Positions 25,501-38,830 are shown, counted from the stretch's first letter. The stretch is 64,000 nucleotides of DNA from Myripristis murdjan (GCF_902150065.1 NC_043990.1:23194199-23258198); one strand, 5' to 3'. Notes: generated by a model from the letters alone, not told the origin. Numbers and translations: made by a program.

Positions 25501-26811
25501 TGTCCTCAATGCATGATCCATAGGTATTTCCCTAGATGAGATTAAATATCATATTCACTCAAGTATAGGCCTCCGTTACTTCATGACTGAAGGATATGGC
25601 TTCATGGGGCCAGTCTTCGCTAAACCTCTCTCACCTTCACTGGGCTGTCGTTGTAGAGCCAGGCCAGGAACTGGGTGGAGTTCCAGTATTCATCAGATGC
25701 CAGCCAGTCCCCATCAGACCAGATCAGTTCAGGCTTGTACACCTTCACAAGGTTCACTAAGTCTGGGAGAGTCCTCCAGGCAACAAAGTTCTGGGTCTTG
25801 AATCCTGAGGCTTCGTCCAACAAGAAAAGTGGGTTGTACCATTCAAAAAGAGAGTGGTACAGTCCAAAGTGCAGTGACCTGGTGACAAAGTACAATGGGT
25901 TAATATGCAAAATTATTTCATGCTATGGGCGCTGCAGCACAATTTTGTAAAAGTGAACCCATCAACCCCAAATATTCTCCTGGATAAGTACAATCTGTCT
26001 GTAGTCTTTAGAGGCTTAGAGGTGTGAGCTTGACAGTAATTTGTGTTTCCCTTCCAGCCCATTTCATATTTTATTGGTAATACAAACCCATGTTGTTTAC
26101 ATCCCCAAAATCTGTGTTGGAGGAGCAACCAAATACAAATTTGAAGTACAGCAGAGGCAGCAGTTTAGCCTAGTGGTTAGACTGACTGCCCTTTAACCAC
26201 AGGGCTTGGATTCAAATCTCTGTGGCCTGCTGAAGTGTCTGTGAGCAAGAGCATCTGACCCTGGCCTCCTGAAGGTTTATGGGAATTAATAACATATGAT
26301 ATTATGTATTATTTATAACCTTATAAATTTCATCTCTGGCTTTTACACCTTGCTTGACCTCACTGAATATTCAGGGAAAGTAGAACACAGCTGTCGATGA
26401 TATGATAGTAAAATCTGAATGCTAATATCTTGTCACCTGTTCCTGATGGCCACTGCCAGCTCTGCCACCAGGTCCCTGTGAGGACCGACGTCCACCGAGT
26501 TCCAGTTCCAGGAAGTCGGCGAGGGCCAGTTAGTGAAGCCCTCATGGTGCTTGGATGTGAACACCACATACCTGCCAAAGCATGTACACAAAACCACAGG
26601 CACAAACACCCACGCACACATACACACACATTTAGATAGGCAAATGAGCAGGAGCTCTTTCAAAGGAAAAATAATTGCCTCTGCAGTCACTGCCTTGTGA
26701 CGGAATGCTTATGAGTAAATATGAGCTTTGAAAAGCATTTGTCTATGGTAACCAAAGATAAAACGACCATTCTTGGCAAATAGTACAGGAAGCCAGTACA
26801 TACATGTCTGA

Positions 26812-26846
<35 letters not shown>

Positions 26847-27393
26847 GACAGGCAGGTGTGGCTACATACTGTGGCTGAGCAAGCACAACCAACAAAAAGC
26901 GGTGATGCAGTCAGTAAAAAAAAAAAAAAAACAGCTTTGTCTAACCTTTTGTACATAAGAGACAAAAATATACAATAATGGCCAAAAACAGCTGTAATGG
27001 GATATATTTAAAGGGATGATCTTACTTGGCTCCGGAGGCATGGAATAGCTCTGCCCAGCTGTCAGGGTTGAAGAATTCCGCGTGAAACTTGTGCGCAAAA
27101 TCCGTGTACTCGAACCCTGTTGGATAGTTTTTCCGCATGAACTCAACTTCTTCTGCGCGTTTTTTGGACTCCCACCAGTACCAGAACCACTCGCTGTACT
27201 CCCCAAAAGCGGGGACAGAGAAAACCCCCCAGTGGACAAAAATCCCTATCTTGGCTTCATCAAACCATGCGGGCAGGGGTCTGGCATCCAGACTCTTCCA
27301 GTCAGCTGTGTAGCGCGCCGCGCACCCACGTCCCGATATGAAAACGGTGACAAGAGCGGTCCATGAAATAATAGGTACAAAATTAAGTGCCAT
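22558..27393 (-). CDS. fuca1: alpha-L-fucosidase (GH29), tandem copy B
   Basis: Seven exons in transcript order: 27393-27026, 26571-26437, 25878-25635, 24737-24537, 23854-23664, 22896-22797 and 22695-22558; 458 residues. The Met at 27393 is chosen because it heads a hydrophobic signal ([17 protein letters not shown]); the frame stays open to Met codons at 27462 and 27486, so the N-terminus is not certain. All GH29 landmarks are kept: [44 protein letters not shown] and [10 protein letters not shown]. Exon 3 is 244 bp and equals exons 3 plus 4 of copy A (138 + 106 bp), so one intron differs between the copies. Relative to copy A there is a short EYS-type insertion after VPAFG. It probably encodes an active lysosomal or secreted fucosidase. 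Its 5' end lies close to the 3' end of zbtb8b, with no CLEAR box in the first 300 bp. Confidence 0.92.
26153..26290 (+). mobile_element. tRNA-derived SINE in fuca1 copy B intron
   Basis: A box TAGCCTAGTGG at 26,165-26,175 and B box GGATTCAAATC at 26,208-26,218 are spaced as in a tRNA promoter, but the sequence does not fold into a full tRNA; it continues into a SINE-like body. Confidence 0.6.
26813..26845. repeat. poly(A) run
   Basis: About 32 A in a fuca1 copy B intron. No retrotransposon body was recognised next to it. Confidence 0.8.
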
Positions 27394-28258
27394 TAAGAAT
27401 GAAGGTACATGACAACTCAGCTGCTCTTTCCTGTATACGCGCAAATACCAGTCTTGTGACATGCGGAGGAGGAATCCAGGAAGCATATCAGAATAAATGC
27501 ACTTTCATTTCTCTACAGGCATGGTGAAATTAAAAAAAAAAAAAAAAGGTGCAACTGCATGTCAAGTGTTGTTTTTATTTAGCAGAAAGGAGTTAATAAA
27601 TATCTGCACGGAGATACAAATGTATGAAGGACAATCATATCCACAGCTACACCACATTTATTGAAAATATCTCCACGTTAGCCCCATTGTAACACAAAGC
27701 GTATTTCGATTTCCATGTACTGTCACAAATTTGGGGAAATAAATACAAAACAAAATGGAGAAGCATCAATCTTGTGTTCCTCCTTCGCATAATCCAGAAA
27801 AAAATTACTTTGATATTCAGAATTTTCATTATATCCTCTCTATGTACATCAAGAGACAGTGGAGGTCTTCACAACTCTGCACGTGTCTATGTCAAATTAA
27901 AGAGCACATTTATTATCTGAAAAGACAAAAGGTGAAAAAACAAACAAACAAACAAACAAGCAAACCAACAAAAAACAAAAAAATCACCTAAAACCTCTTG
28001 AGGTAATCTACATGCTGACAGGGAAAAAAAAAAAAAAAAAAAAATCACTGAACTGATTAACACAAGGCTTGAACATTCAAAAAAACAACAACAACAAAAA
28101 AAACATTTTTCTGGTCACAAAAGGTTCAATAAATAATATAAATCTTACAGTTATAATTGAACAGTGGTAACAGTATGGCCATAGTTGGGGGGTGGGGGGT
28201 GGCAACTTTGATGCAGAGCAGTCCAAGGAATGGTTTTGTTGGTCAAACAGTGGATCTC
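27394..28258 (-). other. zbtb8b 3' UTR and copy-B fuca1 upstream region
   Basis: No coding sequence. Minus-strand AATAAA signals at 27,909-27,914 and 27,657-27,662, both read as AATAAATGTG, can end the zbtb8b message. That leaves about 260 bp to the fuca1 copy B start. Poly-A runs occur near 27,525-27,547 and 28,022-28,043. Confidence 0.45.
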
Positions 28259-31200
28259 CTACATCATTGCAGACTCAGCCAGCTGCCTCTCCAGCATCTG
28301 TTTCTCCACCAGGTCCTCCACTCTGCCAACCTCCACCTCGTCTACGTCGTCCATAAAACTGGACCAATCTGTTGCCCCGTGCCCGCGTTCCATGGGCTCT
28401 GGTTGGCTGGCAGGGTGGATGGGGGCGGAGTCGTCATTGGTAGTGGTCACACAGTTACAGCTGTCACAGATGCCAAAGCGCCTGAGTCCCGCGGAAACGT
28501 TTGAGCCGGTGAAGGTTCGCCTGCAGCTCTTACAAGCTACTGGCCAGCAGTGCCTGTGAACCTGTTGTTGGAAGACACAACAAGACAGGCAACACTATTT
28601 ACACTCTTCTGCACAGGCACTGCGGAAAATTACACAAAAAGAATAACCGTATATGTATGATGCCAATTTTTTTTTTTTTTGGAATCAGTGGCAGTGAAAA
28701 TTCCATTCCACTGTAAATCACTAATCATTTTGCAGTCACAATATCTGCCAAAATAACTGCTGTATGTCCTGTATTTTCCCCCCCAGACCATTCAGTCCTG
28801 ATGCTCAGCCACCCACATAATGTACTGCAAAACCATATCAAAACAAGGTTACATGGGCTGCAAACAGCACAACATAACTAGATTTTGTAATCTTCCAGTT
28901 ACAGACACACTGGGCTCTTACACTGAGGGCGTGGCTGCGGAGGTGCTCTTGTCTTGTGAACCTCTTGCCACACATGGGACAGGGGAAGGGCCTCTCCCCC
29001 GTGTGGCAGCGGATGTGTCTCTTCATGATTCCCTTTTGCTTGGCAGTGTATGGACAGAACGGGCACTTGTGGAGTTTCACTGGCACTACCAAGCCATCAC
29101 CTGTAGGGGGAGAGAGAGGCCAACAGTTCAAAACCACAACAGTGAGCAAGGGTTATCAAATGACAAATACCGTCCTCTCATCAGAGAGAATTTATTGAGT
29201 GTAACATGGAGTTAGTTGCTAGATGCATTTTTAAGCCTTAAGAGCAAATCAGCACCATTAAGTCAGGCTACTTCCATGTGGGAGCATAATCAATCAGATA
29301 AACTGGGCGTGATCTTTGAATTACCTGTATCCTCTCCAAACCAATCAGACTGGATCTCCATGATAGATGATCCTCCCAGCCCTAGTCCTTCATCCATTCT
29401 GCCTCCTCCATTCCCAGTAACTAGTCCATGGGTAAAGCGCTGGTCCACTCTGTCCCCAAGAGGACTGGAGCCTTCGCCTCTGGACAGTACGTCTAAAAAC
29501 GGCCTGGCATTGATGGAGGTGCTGTATCCCAAGGGGGAGCGTTCATTGCTGGGAGAGGGACTGGGCGGAAGTAGTCTGCTGTGATGGGGGTGATGCAGAG
29601 GGGGACCAGGATACAAGGCTAGGTCTTTGGTGTCAGGCGACTCCACCAGCTCTTCATCTGGGTCATACTCAATCTTGGGATTCACTAACTCTGGGGTCAG
29701 TGCAGAGGATGAGGAGGATGAGAGGTTGGTCTGATCTATGTGCTCCTTCTGCCCTTCTCTCCCGGAGGGGAAGTCTCCTCTGGAACTATAGCCACTCTCT
29801 GGGTCTCTGCTACTGACTGGGGGGGTGGCCATGGGGACAGAAGAGGGCGTTCTAGCTGAACCCACGGACTCTGAGACTAAACTGGTCCCTCTGTCAGCCT
29901 CAACCACTTGTGAAAGAGGCTCTACGGCCCCTGAGGCGCTGGAGATGCTCACAGCAGGAGAGTCACTATCTCCAACCTGTGCCTTGTTCTCTTTCTCTTT
30001 GTTCTTCTCCTTCTCTCTGTTGCATATTTCTAAGGAGGAGCGGATATAGCCCTTGCAGAAGTTGACCAAATCGGTCATCTGCAGGTAGCTGGCTGCCGAC
30101 ATCACCTCGATGACATTACTGCTGTTCAGGGCCAGGCGGCCCGAGTAGAGGAAGTCCAGGATGATGGAGAAGGCATCAGCTGTGACAATGTCCAGTGATG
30201 CTGTGCTGTAGCGCTGACCGCTGTCCTGAGGAGGGTGAGATCAAGACAACATGAAGTTCAGTGATCCAAGCTTGGCATATACAGGGGCAAAGTGTACAGT
30301 AATAAATAACATTTTCATTTCAATAATTTGTTCACCTGATTACATTCAAAAGCGTTCAATAGTATTAAGGTTCAAAAGACAGTATAAATGTAAGCTGCAT
30401 CTGTGCAGAGATTTGGCCTTGCTTGCTTTAATAGATCTATGATGTTATTCCACACCACTCACTTCAATTTTCCACCCTGTTACAATGATTTCTCTATATT
30501 GCCGCTACTGTGGGATCATTAATTTTGAAAACAAAGGCTACATAGAATGAAACACCCTCTTTAGTTTATACGTTTTTTTGAAACCTACCTTAGAGTCAAC
30601 TAACACCCTACCTACCCTAGAATTAGCGGTGCATTTTTCTCTTGAAAACCATTGTTTATATCGAGACATGAAACTAAATGACACCTTGGTTAACACTGAC
30701 TGGGTTTCATTTCCTGTCGTTTTAAACATCATGCCGCCAAAAAAAGAAATACTTTTCTTTTAAAAGGATGGCAAATGATGTGAGTTTTTCACATGTAAAT
30801 TTTTGATGATTTGAGAAAACCTCCAGAAAGCACCTCCAGCCCCACTGTACTGTGGTGGAGGAGGACATGGGAAATAGCAGCTAACTGTAAATGTCATCAA
30901 ATAACACAGAAGGCATCTAGCCAGACCCACTGCACTAGGGGTAAAAGGGAAAAGCTTATTTTATTTATTTATTTTTTTGTTTAATTATTTAGAGTCTGGT
31001 CCTTGAATGAAAGTCAACTTGGGGAACATGAAAAATGTCCAGAACATGTAGACATTTACAAAACTCCCAATGTAGGATGTGGGCAGAAGAGTCACTGCTA
31101 ACACTAAAATAAAGGTTTGTAATAAATGTTTGAAGGCTGCCCTGCTGTGCTGCTAACAGATGCTGACAAAATCTGGTCACAGGTAAAACTGACAATTGCT

Positions 31201-31439
31201 GCATCACGCATGTTCCCTTCTGCTGGACAATAAACAGAGGAAACTGTGCTCTTAGATTTGCACACCTGCAGATAGTGAACCAGAAGAGCCCGGAAGTAAC
31301 CGCTCCCAGCAAACAGGACATTTCGATGGGCCTTGAACACCCGCCCTTCGACGAGGATGCTGCAGTCACAGAAGAAATCCCGCTTCCGCTGCTCATTGAG
31401 CTCGCACAGCAGCTTGGACAGGTAGCAAGGTACTTCCAT
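28259..31439 (-). CDS. zbtb8b: BTB/POZ and C2H2 zinc-finger protein ZBTB8B
   Basis: Four coding exons in transcript order: 31439-31266, 30225-29325, 29100-28922 and 28561-28259; 518 residues against about 500 in human. The BTB domain (residues about 1-130) runs from [20 protein letters not shown] through [20 protein letters not shown] to [21 protein letters not shown] long Ser/Pro-rich linker follows, ending in [17 protein letters not shown]. Then come two C2H2 fingers ([18 protein letters not shown] and [18 protein letters not shown]). After them lies a Cys cluster, [11 protein letters not shown] with RRFGICDSC, conserved in ZBTB8B. The coding start exon has an acceptor 21 bp before the Met, so an upstream 5' UTR exon is expected. 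The protein is a likely nuclear DNA-binding regulator; its targets are not known to me. The linker wording matches 8B rather than 8A. Confidence 0.93.
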
Positions 31440-32691
31440 GTCGCCACAGCTCACGGAGCACTGCCAGGTCAAGGGTAGAGAGAGAGGTTTAGTTAGAGGT
31501 GGAGAGCAAGGAGCAGTTAGTTTTAGGGGTGGGGGGAAATATTGATTCACTTAAGGATCACAATTCTTTTTTGTCCATTTTTTAATAGATTTTTTATTAC
31601 TGAATCCATTTAAAGTAAAGTATCATATGAAACTAGGTGATCTAAGGAATCTGTTGGTGCCAAACATGTCATGCTAGGTTGTCAGCAAGGGGACTAAATG
31701 TCGCTCCAAATTAGGTTACACTGTAGCAAGTGAAAAACTGACATTTTCAAGTGGTCCCTTGACCTCTGACCTTCAGATAGCCGAATCAAAATGGGGTCTA
31801 AGGGTACACACAGGTCTGTCATTTGCAGACATGCCACCCTTCTTCTAACCCCATGCAGCTTGGGGCACAAACCATGCAGCTAAAACGTTGATAATAAGTC
31901 AAGTACAACTTACTTGATCAAGACACATTGCGAATTTGACTTTGTGGCTGCATAATAAGAGACATTTGATTCATATGAACCTGGCACTCTTTTCAGTTTT
32001 GAAAGCTAGGTGCCCATCAGTGAGGAATCTCAGTGGACGCCAAATGAAGAGCTGTGCAGTCCTATGGCATTAACAACTGCCTCCAAAATTAAGCCCTTCA
32101 AACCTTTATGGTCATGCTTCGCCCCTGTCCTTTTTTTTTATATTAACATTGTTTCTGTATCTCCTGATTGTCACACACTCTGCACGCTTTCTTTTGGGAA
32201 AGTGCTCTACAATGCAATAAAGAAGCTGTTATCAGACTGGGTCACAGGGAAAGGAAGCCCGGGCTGCTCAGTGTTGTGCACGATTGTGTTAAGTGTGTAT
32301 CACATATTGGCTTCTTTCACCTCACACTCCACTTCAGACGCTTTGTGTTGACACTGTGACCTGACCCCTCCACAGGCCTTTCTCCATTATTTTTTAAACC
32401 CATGGAGATTAAGCAACGCTTACCACCTATCGAGAAAACAAGCCACACATTTTGGGCATACAATGTGATGTTAAAAAGAGCCAACACACAGCTGGCTCAC
32501 AGGAGGACAGAGCGACAGGCATCCCACTTGGATGGAGCAGAGAAAATGTTAGCTGGAGCTGCTAACGGTTAAAAAAAAAGCAAGCTGGAGGTTATTTTCA
32601 TACAAAACGCGACGGCAGAATAAAACCGACCCAACTTCACGTGAAGCGCCTTAACCCCGTGACATGCGAGGGCATGATAAAGTTGCCTCAC
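31440..32691 (-). other. 5' UTR segment and first intron of zbtb8b
   Basis: Bases 31,440-31,460 are the untranslated start of the first coding exon, after an acceptor ending TGGCAG. Above it lies an intron of about 1.2 kb. About 31.6-31.96 kb of it matches a dispersed fish repeat by memory. No other gene is seen. Confidence 0.5.
31600..31960. repeat. dispersed fish repeat in zbtb8b intron 1
   Basis: Phrases ATATGAAACTAGG, GGTCCCTTGACCTCTGACC and GCAGCTTGGGGCA match a repeat family remembered from other teleosts. Family name unknown to me. Confidence 0.35.
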
Positions 32692-32870
32692 CTGTCTGAC
32701 GCCTTCGCAGGTGCCAAAACTTCTATCCCCATCTAGCTAACTGAGCCATAACAGAGATCATTATTGTCTGTAGCAGCCGAGGGACTTCCGCAGTCGGCAG
32801 CCGGTGACGTGTTAATTTTATCCAATCAGACACTGATGTGGGCGGGACTCCTGTTTGACCGTCCAATTAG
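32692..32870 (-). promoter_or_regulatory. zbtb8b non-coding first exon and promoter
   Basis: A donor (ACAG then GTGAGG, boundary 32692/32691) fits an untranslated first exon. Upstream in the gene's direction lie TGACGTG (CRE half-site, about 32,804), an ATTGGATAAAA sequence (about 32,815-32,825) and a GC box, GGGCGGG (about 32,840). The transcription start is inferred to be within about 32,770-32,815. Confidence 0.5.
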
Positions 32871-35800
32871 TTTTAACCATTTATTTTAAACTATTTAATA
32901 AATGTTGTACACAAGTTCCATGCTTTCCATACTCACAAATAATAAATAAATAAACAAATGTGACTGTAACAGCACTAAATAGTATAGTAATGAACTAAAT
33001 TTACTCCTGTATCAATCAATCGAAGTTGACAGTTTCATGTATAAAATTGGCATGTTTTTGAGGAAAGTTCAAGTTTGAAAAAAAAAAAAAGACTTACACC
33101 TCTTTGTGTGTTCCCTAGAAGATGTGAAACATTTACCTGGCATAAAGCTTGATTATTGCTGAACTTATGTAAGACTGCGCGCTACCATGTTCCTGTGATT
33201 AACACACCACAGAAACTGCAGTGTAAAAATACCAAACACATCCATGTGCTGTGCATATTTTCAGAAAAACAGTGAGTTCAAGGAGTTTGTAATCCTCTGG
33301 CGGCAAAGTGAGTTAAAAACAGGGACTAAAGATGCTACAAACTAACCTCATGTTACAAATAAGAGCCTGTCACACACGCATGTGTGCACACATGAATACA
33401 CAAATTGTCATTTACTCCTTACCTTCCACTTTCTGTTTCCTGAACCTTTCTTTACAGGGTATTTACAGTATGACTATTCAATCTGTCAAAGGAGTTGTAT
33501 CAGTATCAAGAGGGCTGTGGCACAGCTTACAGTGAGCTCTAGTTGATATACATGATAAAAGGTGAGTAAAATAGCCAATCAGAGCAGAGGTTCTAAAAAC
33601 ACATGTGAAGAAGTGATGCATCAGAATGTAAGATGCTGCATTAATAAAACTGCTTTGCAATGCCAGTCGCTCACTCATGGCACTGTCCTCCATCTTTTTG
33701 CACTTCAAATTGAAAATATTCTTCACAGATATGACATTCACCCTATGCATGCTGGGATCGGCTCCAGCTCCATCATAATCCTGACTGGGATAAGAGGGTG
33801 TAGACAATGGATGGATGGATGCTATAATGTGGTGCTCTGTGACAGAAACTTTGATAGTTTTAAATTTGACAAAGCTTGAGTTACGTCTGCTTGTCTCCAC
33901 CATAGGAGCGCAGCGACAGCGATGATGATTATGATGATTATGATGATGGTGACAATGGCGACGGGGGAAGAACCTCTAAGTGTGGCTCTTCTTCACATGC
34001 CCCTAAGACCAGCATGCCGCTGCACGACCACAGGCGGCTCGCGCCTGCCCACATTGTCTGCACAAGAATGCCTGTTTATTTGCCTTCCATTCTGGAGAGA
34101 AAATAGTCCCCTCTTTTATTTTCGGACATAGCAAAAGTAAACAAGTAGTTCCTTCAGTGCCGCGCCACACCCTCTCAGCACAATCCACAGCCCTTAGAAG
34201 TGTTTTTTACTCTGAGGGGTGCCGACCAGGCGACTTATTTGTTTCAGATATTTTCCCATGGTAAACGGGGTGAATACAAAGACTTCGTGGTGGCCTGGGG
34301 AAACCGCAGGGTAGGCGTACATGACTCTCCATACTCACCCCCTTTTGAAAATGAAATTTATGGCACCCCATAAAAACTCTATTCACTCTTATAAGCCCTA
34401 AATATAAACTAGTATAAACCAGTATGGTGTGTCCCGATCTCTGTAAAGCTGACCTGATGGAGCGCTCGGTCATGCCAACCATACACTGACCAAGCTGCCC
34501 ACTCTTCCAAAACAAAGCTGAACTGAGGTGAACTCTGAGGTAAAACCAGTTGCTGACCTTCCTCCCCCTCTGAGTCAGGGAAACACACACACACAGGGCC
34601 TTTGTTTTGGTCATTCGTTGACATGAGGACAGGAAACTCCCTCTCCACTGACATTTCACAGCCAAGTGATCACACTTGAGCTAACAAGATGAGGAAACTG
34701 AGGAGGAGGAGGATCAAGTAGGAGGATCCTGAGTTTCTCTTATATCACCTTATCTGTGTGGCAGTTTTACACAGGTTTCCTCCCTGCGACCTGCAAATAA
34801 TAGCCTGTGATTTATGACTCTTTTTTTTTTTTTTTTTTGACTCTCGCTTATGTTTATGATGGTGTGTGATTTACTGATCAGGGCCTGGTCACAGCGGCGT
34901 AAATAGATGGAGTGTTGGCTGTTATGTAAGGTTCCATCCAGATTTGGGACCTCTCCTATTGTGTGTGTTAGCCACCCTGAGACCCACGGCTGGCACAGAG
35001 GGCTCCAGCAGCACCCTTCTGGGTCCCTGTGGTCTGCGCCTCAGCACATAACAGCCACTTAGGCCGGCATTTTCCCAGGCTGGGACAACACACCACGGTG
35101 GCAACGCGAGCCACAGAGCGGGCCTGATTAAAGACTAGGGACAATGGAGGGAGAGAGAGACGGGGACCGTGGTGGCATTTTCCATCTCCGCCACTGTCTC
35201 CTGGGGGGACCAAGCATGTGCCGTGAAACGTTTGAATTATCCCAGAATCTCTGGAATTCAGACGGAGGCACCGCGGAGAGGACCCTCGACCGGGGATCAA
35301 AGAGCTCCAAGAGGAGTGCGGTGGACTGGTGGTGAAGTGGAGTGCATAGGGGAGTGTGTGTTTGTGTGCGCGCGTGCATGCGCGCGTGCATGTGTGTGTT
35401 TTAGAGAACATACTTGAAAAGATAAAGACGAGAATCATATTTTCCTTTATGGCTACATGTCTAAAGAGGTTTTGCAGAAAGCCATGTCTGCAGGAGGCAG
35501 TGATCACTGGGCAATGAGATACAGGCTTGTGGTGTGGTGTGTGTGTGTGTGTGTGTACGAGGGTGTTCGTGTGTGTCCCTGTCCCTTTATCCCTCTTGGG
35601 ATCGGATAATGCAATCATAGCCAATCATTGGGAGTCTAATACGACGGGCGCCCCTTTTTAATTCGGAGACGCCGCTCTCCTCTGTGGTGGTGGAGGAAGA
35701 GGAAGAGAAAGAGAACAGCGCGGGGATAAACCTCAGCTCTCTCTCTTTTTCTCCCTGTAATTACCACTTAATGTTCTTCGGTGATCTGCAGACGTCTGAC

Positions 35801-37434
35801 TCTCTCCTTGTCTTTTCTTTCCTTGCCGAAGAGGAAATATATCACAGCCTGAAATAAATCTGCCAGCCTTTTTATTATTGTATATTTAGCACCAGAGGAG
35901 AGGAGTGAGTGGAGCCTGCTCAGACCACAAGCTTCCGGTAGCGCAGGGCCTGAGCAGGGCAGAGCTGGCTGGCTGGCTTTGCCACAGCTAAGGCCAAAGA
36001 TCAAAGGCTGCTGTACTGTATGAGGTTAGCTGGTGAGTCCTCCTATGCAACCGCAAACATTCTCCAGCAAGACTTGATGTCTGAGATAGAGAGCGAGCGT
36101 GCTTGCGCGTGAGCTACATGGAACGAGAACATGTCGAAGTCAGCTAAACATTCCTCTCAGCGAGCGAAATGTGCACAAACATTTTGTTGTTGTGCATGTT
36201 TCTGGATTTATGTGCGTCTCTGTGTGCCCGTGCTCTACCTAAAGCATTGTCATGGCATTGTCCTGTGGTTGTGTGATGGCCAGGCAGACTGCATTGCAAT
36301 TACACAGCAAACAGATCAGACAGGCGGCTGGTGCTGTACAGGCCCAAATGCACAAGTATCACAATGGCACGCTCACCACAGTGCAGAGTGCGTGGCTTTT
36401 TCAGCAATGTCATCCGTGCTCTCATACATTTGTAATTGTTTTGAATCACAAAAGGTGCAAGCAGAATCAGCAGGAACAATGCCTTCAGGAAACAGTGATG
36501 TTAGATGCCTTTAAAAGCCCTAATAAAATACTGCTCATCATTACCCGGGTCCTTCCATCCTCCAACTCCTCATTACTTGTCCTCCACTCCTCCTGCACTC
36601 TCACCGTAATCCCATTTCCAAGAACGCTAAAATTACCCCATAGCTCTGCGCGGCAGTGGCGGCAGGTTTTTTTTATGCTGCTTTTCAGGGGCTTACGCCT
36701 GCTCTCCCGAGCTGCCGTCAGAACGAGGTGTCAGCTGGATGCCCCCCTGATAAGGCTGTAATCGGAGGTGTAAAGTTATAGAGGGATTTGGGAAAGTGAG
36801 GGGCTGTCAGAAAACGGTGTCACAGGGTGTCTGACAGTGTAAAACACAGAGATGGAGTGCTGTCTCCTGATGGATTCCATGGCCTAGTTTATCCATACCT
36901 CTGGATTTCAACCCGACCATGAATGTGACTGTAAAGTCAATTAGAATATACATTTATTAGACAAAATAATATTAGAGTAATTCTGTGCAAAGTCTGAAAT
37001 ATATAAGGTTAAAAGCATTTGAAGAACAATTTGCACAGGCATGTTCCCTTTAACTCCTTGAACCCGATTTTACATTTAAGTTCCTGTTGAGCATCTTCAA
37101 AGTTAGAAAAAAACATTTTTAAATATTCAATGTTTTTACAAATGCTTCATTCAAGCTACATCATGCTCACATAGCGTGAAACATTCAAACCCAAGATGCC
37201 ATTGCTTTACAGCTGCACCATTACATCAAATAGAAAATATCTAGATGTCTGTGCATCATTTTTTACACATTTCCCTGTAATTCAGCAGGACATATTTGGT
37301 ATCTTTGGAAACCTCGGGATCGCTGCTAGAATCTAAAATAATGTTCTGTGGGTTTGAACAAAGCTCAGCAATGACAAACCCACCCGTGGGAGCGGCAGAG
37401 CTGAAGAGGTTAAATACGTTCCAGTCGCCTCCAC

Positions 37435-37741
37435 CAGGGGTTTTCAAACCTTTTCATGTTCCAGACTCCAAAGTCGACTCGCATTAAGATACCGACCCCC
37501 GTTTGAAGTGATTTTGCCCTATAGGAACCCTGATATGAAAACATATGTTCATTTGTTTTAAGCATACTAGAATAAATAGATTCAAAGTGGTGATATTAAA
37601 TTATAAGGTTAAATGCACTTATGATGCTATAATACTGACAATACTGAAATTAAACATTTCCTTATTTGGCTGAGGACCCCTTGGAAACCCCTCAAGGACC
37701 CTGGTGGGACCCCAAACCCCACTTTGATATCAAAACCACTG
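37435..37741. mobile_element. hAT-like non-autonomous element
   Basis: Left end CAGGGGTTTTCAAACC and right end (reverse complement) CAGTGGTTTTGATATCAAAG are approximate inverted repeats of the CAGGGGTTCTCAAA class of hAT termini. About 300 bp, non-coding, target duplication not clear. Confidence 0.45.
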
Positions 37742-38685
37742 ACCTAGCCTTTCCACCACTGTGATTGCCCTTCAGATTCTACCGTGAGGCTTGTCTTCAG
37801 ACACGCTGACACAAACAGTGCGTCGATCAAAGTGTTAAGCATGACATGGTTCCACACGTTAAACCTTAGGCTGTTCCAGCAGCTTGAGTGATAGCCAGCC
37901 TCCACTTCCAAATCCTTTGAGCAAAACTAGTTTTACAGTGGCTAATATTAGCAAGGTCCTAAAACCCCAGACATCAAATCGGGCACAGTCGCGTGCATGG
38001 GCTGAAGGGGCAGAGCGGATTAGCCTCAAACTCTTTCATTTTTCACTTTCCCTTTTTTTTTCTCCCCCCTTTTTTTTCTGTGGCTCATAAAAGATTGCAT
38101 CCTGTGTGTGATGTGGCAGAGGAGCGCAGTCAGAATGAACTGATTACGGACGAGAGCCGTCGTGCCTTTGAGTCATGGCACCGAACGGCATTCTTCAAGC
38201 GCTTAAAAATAGTAACAGTTGGCTTTTTTTCAGATTTGTTTTTCTCATTGGAGGACTTTGGGGCATCCTCTGTTGGCTTTTTTGGAGACTCGAATCATAA
38301 CCAGACTTTTTTTTTTTTTTCTTCTACCCCCCACCCCTCTCTCTCTCTGTCTCTCTTTCTGTCTCTCCTTCTTTCTTTTTGTTGTTGAAAGTTTGTTTAA
38401 TCTTGTGAAGAAAATTGGCTTAGCGTGGGAAAGGCAGAATTCTTTGGGGATAGGTCTTGTTGTTTTAGAGTTGTGTGTATTGTTGTTGTTTTTTTTTTTT
38501 TTCCACTCCAGGAAGAAAAAGTGCCGGTTTGTGCCAAAACCTCATAAAGTAAAGATAAAAAGGAGCTGAGTGAGAGGGAGGCCGCAACACCACGACAAAG
38601 ATACGGGCTGTCTATAAGCAAAGAGCTTTACAAATGACAATCTCCAGGGGGAAAAAAGGGGAGACAAACTTAAGAGAAGAAGGGA

Positions 38686-38830
38686 GTGGAGGAGAAGGAG
38701 GAGGAGGAGGAGGAGGAGGGAGAGCAGGGAGGCAGGGGGGATGAAGAAGAGAAACAAATGTGGATGGATTGGTGGGAGGAGGAGGAGGAGGAGGAGGAAG
38801 AGGGGCATTGGGGGGAAATAACGCAGAGCA
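38686..38830. repeat. purine-rich GGA/GAG tract
   Basis: Repeated GAGGAG and GGAGGAGGA runs give a nearly one-strand-purine stretch. The acidic frame across it is low-complexity, not a gene. Confidence 0.7.

Noticed and set aside
26153-26230. tRNA gene on the plus strand
   Set aside because: A and B boxes are present but the arms do not pair into a cloverleaf; best read as a tRNA-derived SINE.
34968-35624. Minus-strand frame of 218 codons
   Set aside because: Crosses CA repeats and lacks any recognised domain.
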